From assembly GCA_015178975.1 (NCBI GenBank), contig WHVD01000016.1:310001-374000 (forward strand): a stretch of DNA of 64,000 nt, written 5' to 3'. The stretch comes from Hysterangium stoloniferum (Eukaryota > Basidiomycota > Agaricomycetes > Hysterangiales > Hysterangiaceae). Both the position numbers and the translations under genes were made by a program. Below, one piece after another: positions 57,101 to 64,000 of the stretch. Under the pieces are notes generated by a model, which had not been told where the DNA came from, searched no databases, and saw only the letters and a list, made by a program, of their open reading frames with translations. Position 1 is the first letter of the stretch. Each line of letters opens with the position of its first letter.

Positions 57101-58486
57101 GAAGGTCGCAACCGTGGATAGATTTAACAAATTTGACGCCGTATGCTTCTGTGCAAAACGGATAGTCGGAACGCCAACCTCGACAAAAACACCGATAGTA
57201 GATGTAATGGATTCGATATGATTACCCACTCCCACGGAAAGATCTGTCGTACTCAGCCAAAACACACCGTCTTCATCGCGGTACTCACCATGGATGTAAC
57301 GTTCAACAGCAGGAAACCGGAGTTGGCCCTCAAAATCGCGCAGACAGGACGCCCAGTACTATTACCAATGATCTTTGACACTTTGATGTGTTCACAAAAA
57401 AGGGCGGTCTTACCTTCAAATCGCCCTCGAAAGCCAAGATACTCGCATTCACGGCCTTACCACAATGAGTAGATTAGTAGTGTAATTAGTGGGGGTCAAA
57501 TATTTGAATATTGCAAGGTCACTAACTTCGTCTGTAAATTCAGGAAACTCATTCAAACATTCCAAAAAAGTGGTTATATCCAGGGCCAAAAACTCCAACT
57601 GGTCTGTAAAATTCTCCCGTTTTAGATCGTCCGGGACAGACGGACGTGAAACGTTCGGTGGAAGTTTCTGCCTTTTCCGGCGGGATTTGTTCGCCTGAAT
57701 GCGATCCCGGACGACATGCATCGAGTGCATCTCTCGCTGTTCGTCACGTTTAACTTTCCGGGGAAAGAGGTCAGCAGCATTCTCCCGAAAGAGGAACAAA
57801 ATTTGGGCCAGACGCTGTCGCAGGTGAAAGGAAGAGGATAATAAGCCAACTGAAGATCCGAGCTGTCGTACTGCATTTGCAAAGTTCTGAAGCTTGAGAA
57901 ACAAGAATACTGTATGAGAAAGCGTCACGAGGGCCATATTGACATGTGGCTGACCTCTTTATCCAACTGATGGACACATCTACTAGCAGCTTGAAGTTAG
58001 AATACAACTAATAAAGTAGATAAAATCACGCCTTTCCTTTGAAAGCGGTTGAAGACCTCTGCTCCCTTGGCCTGGACCTGGTCATCGACGGACGCTATTT
58101 TCAAGATTAGCACCCGCTATAATGACACCGAGAGCAACTTACGTAGTTCAGGCTCCTCATCGAACAGGGTTGTACTACTCGAGTCTATAAATGGAAAGTC
58201 ATATGTCATGCCAAATGGTTCGTTTATATCACAACACCAACCTTGGTCCAATCCTTGATTATTTAATTCCGTCAGAGCATCAAGAAGCGTAAGTAATGTT
58301 TGTTTCCGTTTCTGTGTTTGTCTCGTCTCGCTTCGAGGAGGCTGAACGCCAGAAGGCAGTGCTGAGGTATTGCCAGGATAAATGGGGAGTTGAAGGGTTG
58401 GTTGCGCTTCGATAAGTAGTCAGTCATGGTGCCCGGCAGAAGTTCAAACTTCGAGACCGCCACTCACGACGACTACTATGATCCAT
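54143..58486 (-). CDS. WD40-repeat protein with N-terminal membrane-spanning region
   Basis: The N-terminus is best read from ATG 58486: MDHSSR joins over an intron to PQPTLQLPIYPGNTS and KQTLLTLLDALTELNNQGLD. A helical part follows (QNFANAVRQLGSSVGLLSSS, LRQRLAQILFLFRENAADLF, ECLNEFPEFTDEV). Hydrophobic segments come next (LIWIKRSPLIFLVISVAAFS and TTVFTGFSSFGLVAVSAWFA), then KVDHAAKWGSVQIKLVRRKF and a Ser/Pro-rich linker. The C-terminal propeller includes HALVRHLQFSPNGKWMATCS, GFAHQVAWSPKGSHLLT, YFGGKDDQLILCAGK, GHIHIWDRESATLLHDIR and FATGSHDGRVKIW. The blades around YFGGKDD and HIWDRES resemble WDR26/Gid7, but no LisH/CTLH domain is seen. I would describe it as a basidiomycete membrane-associated WD40 protein of unknown role. 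Exons were not all traced. Confidence 0.75.
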
Positions 58487-59210
58487 CTCGCTTTTGTTAT
58501 GGTATTTCAGCTATGAGCCAGGTCGTGGGAGAAACTCCGGAAGACGTCAACAAGAACGTTGCATTAACCGGCTCTCGATTAAGGGCGCCTACTCAAAATG
58601 GGAAGTTCGATCATTGTCGAAACCCCAGGCCTTTGTATTATTGTTTTTTTCGTTTGTGGTTTTGCATGGACTCCTTGGTACTGGATCGTTATGCTGTCGT
58701 AAAGTTAATGGCGCTAATCCAGGCAGCGGCAACATCACAGCCTTTTTGTTTGGGTTCATTCAAGTAGCCCAAAATGGATCCTCCTTGGACATGCTTAAGT
58801 AGTTGCTCAAAATGAAATCTGGTCTAGTCAACCGGTAGTTTTATAAGACTCTTTCCAAAGAATACGAGCTTGGTTTATAAAATACTTATTTAAATAGAAT
58901 CCTCGGAGTCATAAATCTCATGACCTGTGATTCCACCTGAAGAAGTACTGCAGTCTATGCATGCCAGGACGTACCTGCCTAGACATTTTACAAGTATCTC
59001 ATCTGAGATGGTCAATAGCACAACCGTTATCACAATCATTTGCCAGTTGATTGATTGGAAATGCACACCCACCTTGACCCACCCTGACCCACCCTGACCC
59101 ACCTAGTTGTCAAGACATCCCTATTTCACGTCGATTTATACTGCAGGGTCATAATAGCCTATCTTGTCATGGACGTACAGTATACATATGGTCCCGCTTG
59201 ATGCTACCAA
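58487..59210. other. Intergenic region between divergently transcribed genes, with a short tandem repeat
   Basis: No gene is supported: frames at 58426-58802 have no domain. A tandem repeat ACCCTGACCC (10 bp, three copies plus a variant) lies at 59069-59104. The region separates the start of the WD40 gene (-) from that of the HECT-like gene (+), so it is a divergent promoter region. Confidence 0.45.
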
Positions 59211-62200
59211 TTGCAAGCATGGGCATCGCCTTTAGAAGGCGTGCCGCAAGCGGCAATGAGTGAACGCATAGACGGACCCATAAGCACCCCTTTCACCCAA
59301 TCTAAGATCTGGAGATTTGTCTCGTCTGCCATTTCTTCTTCACAATCACCCCCCATGGCGACGTTGGAACGACTTAGACCGTTCTCCAAACGTCCTTCTA
59401 CGGCCTCTGCGACGACGGAGCAGTTTCAACTTGACACAAACGTTCCGGCACCATTTCCCCGAGATAAAATCGCACAGGAACTCTTGAATGAGTTAGCTGC
59501 AGAAGCACTCGATTTGGCTCCTGAACATGAACTTCAAAAGCTTGAACCAAGCACCTCCGATACCCCTCCGACACTGACGCTTCACGTTTCCCAAGGTGAT
59601 GCCACAGTTAGTTCTCAGTTGTATTTGCTTTACATCCACACATTCAATCATATCCAATAGCGCGAATTTGGCCCATCCTTGACTCAAGTTGAACAATCAT
59701 GCCTGATGACACTCAACAACCTGTTATCTCAAGATACGATCGAATGGCAAGCTATTGTACCTTCTCGCAGGCACTCCATGCCAGCCCAGTCTCCGACGAC
59801 TTCGTCTACCAGTTTCCAGGCTCTTTTGACCAAGTTACCTACCTCATCGTCAGCGCTCTACACCCTCGTTCAAAATCTTCGAAATCACTATGACTCGCAA
59901 TCTCAGCCCTTGGAAGTAACCGATGATGCGTCTTTACTTCGTGAATTGGAATTACGGGTCACCTCCCTCATTGAGAACCACATAATCTCATCTGCGGACG
60001 CACCTCTTGCACAATCCCTAGTATCCCTTCTCACACATCTCAGCCGTACCTCGGCCATTACACCCGATGCCCCCAATCGCCCTCCTCTCGATTCGTCGCA
60101 TTCATCTACAAGTACCAATATTTATGATACTCTCCGGCGCCAGGTCTTCGAATTGCAGACCAAACGAGATGCACATACGCTCCTGGATTCTTCCAGTGAA
60201 CCCCCTCGGCCACCCATTGAAGCCGTTCAACATGCCATCCTTTGGCATAAGATTGACGATGACCTAGATGAAGTGCTTCGTTTATGCAAGGAGCGAGCTG
60301 AGTTTGTACCAAGGCCACAAAGTCCAGATGCAGCCTCATTGCCTCCAGAATATGACCCTGCTGACTACGAGCCCCCAACCTATGACCCCGCGGAATACTC
60401 TGAATCGTCATCAGTCAAAGTTACCGCCAAGTCTGGTAAAGCTGCGCTATCAACTCCTGCGGCACCATCGCTAGATGAAAAAATGCGTTTGGATCTCGAC
60501 GCGATAACCATGGCCATCGATCGGCTGTATATGGTCGCTCCACAGCTTTCGAATCAGCGGGTCGAACTCAAAAGGTCAAAGCTTGAGCAAATGGCCCAGG
60601 CAAGTGCTAGTGGAAGTAATGCCACTGCCGAAGGCTGGAGAGCTGCCGCCTCGAGGCACAAAGGTAAAGCAAAAGAGATCTTAGGAGTCAAGTCTGACAA
60701 AGGTGATATGGAGGAGCTGGAAAATATGTTGGAGTTGATTAATAAGGCTTCCACACGCAGGATTGAAGGTCAGAGTGTTGTGGTGGATGGTCAGAGAATG
60801 GCGGAACGAGTCGAGAAGGCCAGAATACGGGACTTGGAAAAGGTAATATTATAATCGTTGTCTTTACTGATGGCTTGATTGACGACTATTGCGTATAGCG
60901 TGACGCCTTTCATGAAAAACTGGTGACTCACTCACAGACCCGCCGTCTTACTTCTCAGGATGCGGAGCTACGACGGAGTCCATCCAATGCGTCTCTAGAG
61001 GCCCGATTAAAAAACCCTAATGCTCTGCTTACCCTCCCCGAATTTATCCGCGAATCTATCCCTAACACTCTTGAACAAGCTCAAGATCCCGATGCGATGC
61101 TAACACTACCCGAATTTGTGCGTGAGTTGCATCGGCCACCAACACCGCCGCCTATTGAGGTGCCCGAACTCCCGCCTCTTGCCACCACTACATCTAAGTT
61201 TATCAGACCATTCAAATCGCGCAGTAGAAGTCTCTCGGCGCCTGCTCGGTCATTCGCTTGGTTAATTCCAGGTGCAACGTCCACTTCTAGATCCCCATCA
61301 CCACTTAGTGGAGACAATGCGGATGGAAGTATTCGACCCCGTGTCAATGGAAGAACATCGCCGAAAAAGGGTATGATAATCTTTCATTATAGGTACTAAG
61401 CATACTAATGTCTAGCAGCTGGATTGGATGTCCAGTACGTAGCTGAACATCACGATCATCTTGGAAATGTTGCTGTCTTTTTACAAGTCAATGGTACCGA
61501 GGCAGGTGCTATCATTGAGACAGAAGTTTTTCCATCTGGAGGAGAACGTCTATTCGTCAAATGTGGCGCGAGTACTTCTCAACCTCTGGCGTTGCCTGCA
61601 CGGGTTGTGCCTGGCAAAATGGACGTCAAGGTCCAAAGTGGCCACTTCGAGGCAACCATTGCCTGTACTACCGTACAACCGAACGGCCACACGCCTGCAC
61701 CACCATATTCGGGCGATTCGCCTGGCACCGGCTTACTCGATGCCACGCAACTGAAAGCGCTCGACCCGACGACTTTCATTTGCGCGTCCTGCTCATTGCC
61801 GCTTGTCCATGCATCTAGATTATCACGGTATGACGATCTGCCATCGGAGCATTGGGCTGAGTTGCTTGAAGCTTGGATGTGCCATGCAGACCAGCGTATA
61901 ACGGAGCGGGTAGCCTTGTATGCGAACGGTCTCTGGCCAGCACCTGGTCAAGCCCTTGTAGGTGGAAGCTATATTCTTTTTGAATCCTCTTCTTTAGTCG
62001 AAAGCAACATCCGAAATAGCGATCACGATACGGTGAGTAAACATGCGTTTAATGGTGTTTGGTGCTAGCTTGTTGGTCTTTCACTGTAACTGGACGAGAA
62101 GAAGGCCTTCATTGGGTGACTCCACCAGTGGTCGAAGGTCGTTGCGTGATACTGAATGCTGCTCTTGGGAGCCCATGCAGGTTCCCTTTGTGGTGTTTTT

Positions 62201-63141
62201 GTGTCCATGTTGGCAACCTTCGACAAGCGCTGCTTTTGGCTGATACACAAATGTCCGATATTAATGAGTGCTTATTAAACAACTCTCTATGCAAAGAATC
62301 ATGCTTTGAGGGCTACCAACGAGCACACATTTTTTATATATATTCGTCTCTTTTTCATTTTCTTTTAATTCCCGTGACATTCATTGACATTAATTTGAAC
62401 TTTAGGAAGAGTACAGGGACGATTGGCAGCCTGTTCGATGTATCTGTGGCGCGGCCATCGGGCGATGCAGCCAGCAGATTTCATCAAACAATACGTTGTC
62501 AAGAACGTATCGTTTAGCCAAATATGCTATCCGACCTGTCAGTCCATCATCTGAGTAAGTCCCCTGATCCACCTACGATATCCCTTCATCGAGATTGCCC
62601 CCTTCAAGGCCATTAAAAATACCTTTATCCGCTTTTATCTTACAAGACATGGATGAGCTTGTGCAGGCCCATGCGACCTATCGTTTTGTTTTACTTGATG
62701 AAGAAGAGGAGAAGCCTCGGATATTAGTAAGAAACAATTTGTTATCACCGTTTGATTGTAATAGCTTAAGATTTTAAACAGATATGGATGTTCAAGTCTC
62801 ACATGCAAATCTCATACGCTACATCTAATTATAAACTCATGTCCCGGAGCGCATCGGTACAAGCTGCCAAAGTCAATTTCAAGATTTTAGGACCGTCGGT
62901 GTCGCCGACGGTCAAAAGGTAATCTAGTCCTGTTGCGTTAAGAACCATGTAGTTCACGTTGATATTTGTTTTACACAGCACCGTTGAAAAGTATCCAGGG
63001 TTTAAGCAGCACGAACGGCTCCTCTATCCTATGGATGTGTGTAGGCGACTGGCGGGTCTTCTGAAGGAAAGCAATGTTGCTTATCCTCAAGGGAGACGCA
63101 TCATGGGCGGGCTGGATGTAGGTTGGCTTTTGCGTAGCTAG
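59211..63141 (+). CDS. HECT-like E2-binding (UBE3D-type) protein with long disordered N-terminal half
   Basis: The C-terminal half has features of the HECT-like ubiquitin-conjugating-enzyme-binding domain: CASCSLPLVHASRLSRYDDL, PSEHWAELLEAWMCHADQ, GLWPAPGQALVGGSYILFES, EGLHWVTPPVVEGRCVILNA, then in later exons YPGFKQHERLLYPMDVCRRL, AGLLKESNVAYPQGRR and MGGLDVGWLLR. UBE3D proteins bind E2 enzymes and are proposed E3 ligases. The N-terminal half (59211-60850) is a separate-looking helical/disordered region: ERLRPFSKRPSTASATT, LRELELRVTSLIENHIIS, AILWHKIDDDLDEVLRLCKE, EYDPADYEPPTYDPAEY and LENMLELINKASTRRIEG. An exon joined at about 60900 (RDAFHEKLVTHSQTRR) and one ending at about 61370 (GRTSPKK) link it to the domain. 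The start is ambiguous (59211, 59256 or 59356). A fusion of two adjacent genes by my reading is possible. Confidence 0.65.
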
Positions 63142-64000
63142 TATTTATTATTACGTGGATTGATCGTTTTTGCTTATATTACTATATCACTTTCAAGTGA
63201 TGTCTTAATACACCATAATTCTGGGGGGCACCTGATACCAGGTATATTATATAAGGCCGTATCCCTGGTGGTTCTTAACTGTCAATGGATCCGATTGCTT
63301 GGAAATTTTGCTACACACAGTATTTTACTTCGATTGTATTGTTGTTGAGTGTTTCAGTGTTATTGTCTCCTAACCAAATTGGTAATGCGGTTATTAAATA
63401 ACTTTCTCTTGTACTCACCTCATCCATGCTGTTAGCTCTAACTCACAGTACCAAGAAGTATGTTCCACTCGGAACTTAGATGATGCAGGTGGGTGAGGGT
63501 GTATGAGACGCAAAAAAACAGTACGCTTAAAGTCCCAAGTCCCTAAGAACACAAATGAGTGGCACAAACCAAAATTAAGGAGCTGCAGACGGCACTTGGG
63601 ACGTATGCAATGTGGTTTTATCACTCAAAAACGTCTCCTGTAATTGTAGCCCTTACCCTTGAAATGACGCGCGCAAGGTTGGGATACTCGAATTAGAAGG
63701 CAACGTCAGAATGTAGTTTTCTCACACAGTTTGACGAAAGGTACTCGAGAATCGTATGGGATGATGAAAGCACCAAGTCCCAGAAGGATGATGATCCACT
63801 CCTGACAGACGTTGCAAGAATACTGTGTTAGCATTAACGTTTATCTTTATTTATTCGTGTCGGCTCTGGAAATTTTGAAGTACTTTGGTAGTTGTAAAAT
63901 CAATCTAGTAGGGGAAGCCTGCTGGTGGCGTTGTCCAACTAATTGTGGTATCAAACGCAAGAATGATATACGTTCAGGTGCGAACGAGTGATACAAGTGA
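63142..64000. other. Right edge: no firm gene; possible 3' exon of a gene on the - strand
   Basis: At 63802-63711 (-) a frame after a CAG acceptor reads EWIIILLGLGAFIIPYDSR and VPFVKLCEKTTF and then stops. It resembles the last transmembrane segment and cytoplasmic tail of a membrane protein. Its upstream exons would lie near or beyond the window end (the stretch at about 63960-63870 may contribute QLVGQRHQQASPTRLIL), but I cannot join them with confidence. The rest of the region is non-coding. Confidence 0.3.

Noticed and set aside
58272..58463. Start of the WD40 gene at ATG 58427 (MTDYLSKRNQ)
   Set aside because: That frame stops after 51 codons; the ATG at 58486 with a GT-AG intron leads into the conserved-looking frame.

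Overview
The window is nuclear DNA of a basidiomycete fungus, most likely an Agaricomycete. Many genes are cut by short introns of about 45-70 bp. The housekeeping set is typically fungal: farnesyltransferase alpha, homoserine dehydrogenase, oxoglutarate dehydrogenase E2, FPP synthase, a divergent H2A/H2B pair and a GRAB-domain golgin. There is also an AA14-type LPMO (a family known from wood-decay fungi), a NACHT/NB-ARC STAND protein, and tRNA genes with introns. I see no bacterial operon features and no CRISPR.

Layout. 1-2.3 kb (-): the 5' part of a fungal NLR with an alpha/beta-hydrolase effector domain. 3-8.7 kb: two inverted, decayed partial copies of an RTC1/WDR24-like (SEA/GATOR2) gene, one fused to an aldo-keto reductase pseudogene. 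9.7-11.6 kb: a broken 5' fragment of an acid-sphingomyelinase-like gene next to a tandem array of about 440-bp repeats carrying tRNA-Lys-like modules. 11.8-12.5 kb: a secreted-protein remnant. 13.7-23.5 kb: RAM2, an SDR, HOM6 and a DASH SPC34-like gene. 25.9-28.6 kb: a decayed LINE reverse transcriptase lying between two related foldback (hairpin) elements. 29.7-36 kb: the AA14 LPMO and a tandem SDR duplication in which the second copy is broken by a 242-bp insertion. 36-39.4 kb: another tRNA-Lys-like repeat and the full-length sphingomyelinase-like gene. 40.3-63.1 kb: a mostly intact gene block (KGD2, a PNRC/Edc1-like disordered protein, ERG20, tRNA-Lys, the RUD3-like golgin, tRNA-Arg, a C2H2 zinc-finger remnant, H2B/H2A, a WD40 membrane protein and a HECT-like E2-binding protein).

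The left ~40 kb is therefore a plastic region of inverted and tandem duplications, repeat elements and pseudogenes. The right ~24 kb is conserved core genome. The most notable items are the NLR, the tRNA-Lys-derived repeat family that travelled with a duplicated sphingomyelinase 5' end, the paired foldback elements around a LINE, and a decapping-activator-like short motif at the end of a long disordered protein. Exon joins were read by eye from GT/AG sites and protein continuity, so individual splice sites may be off.
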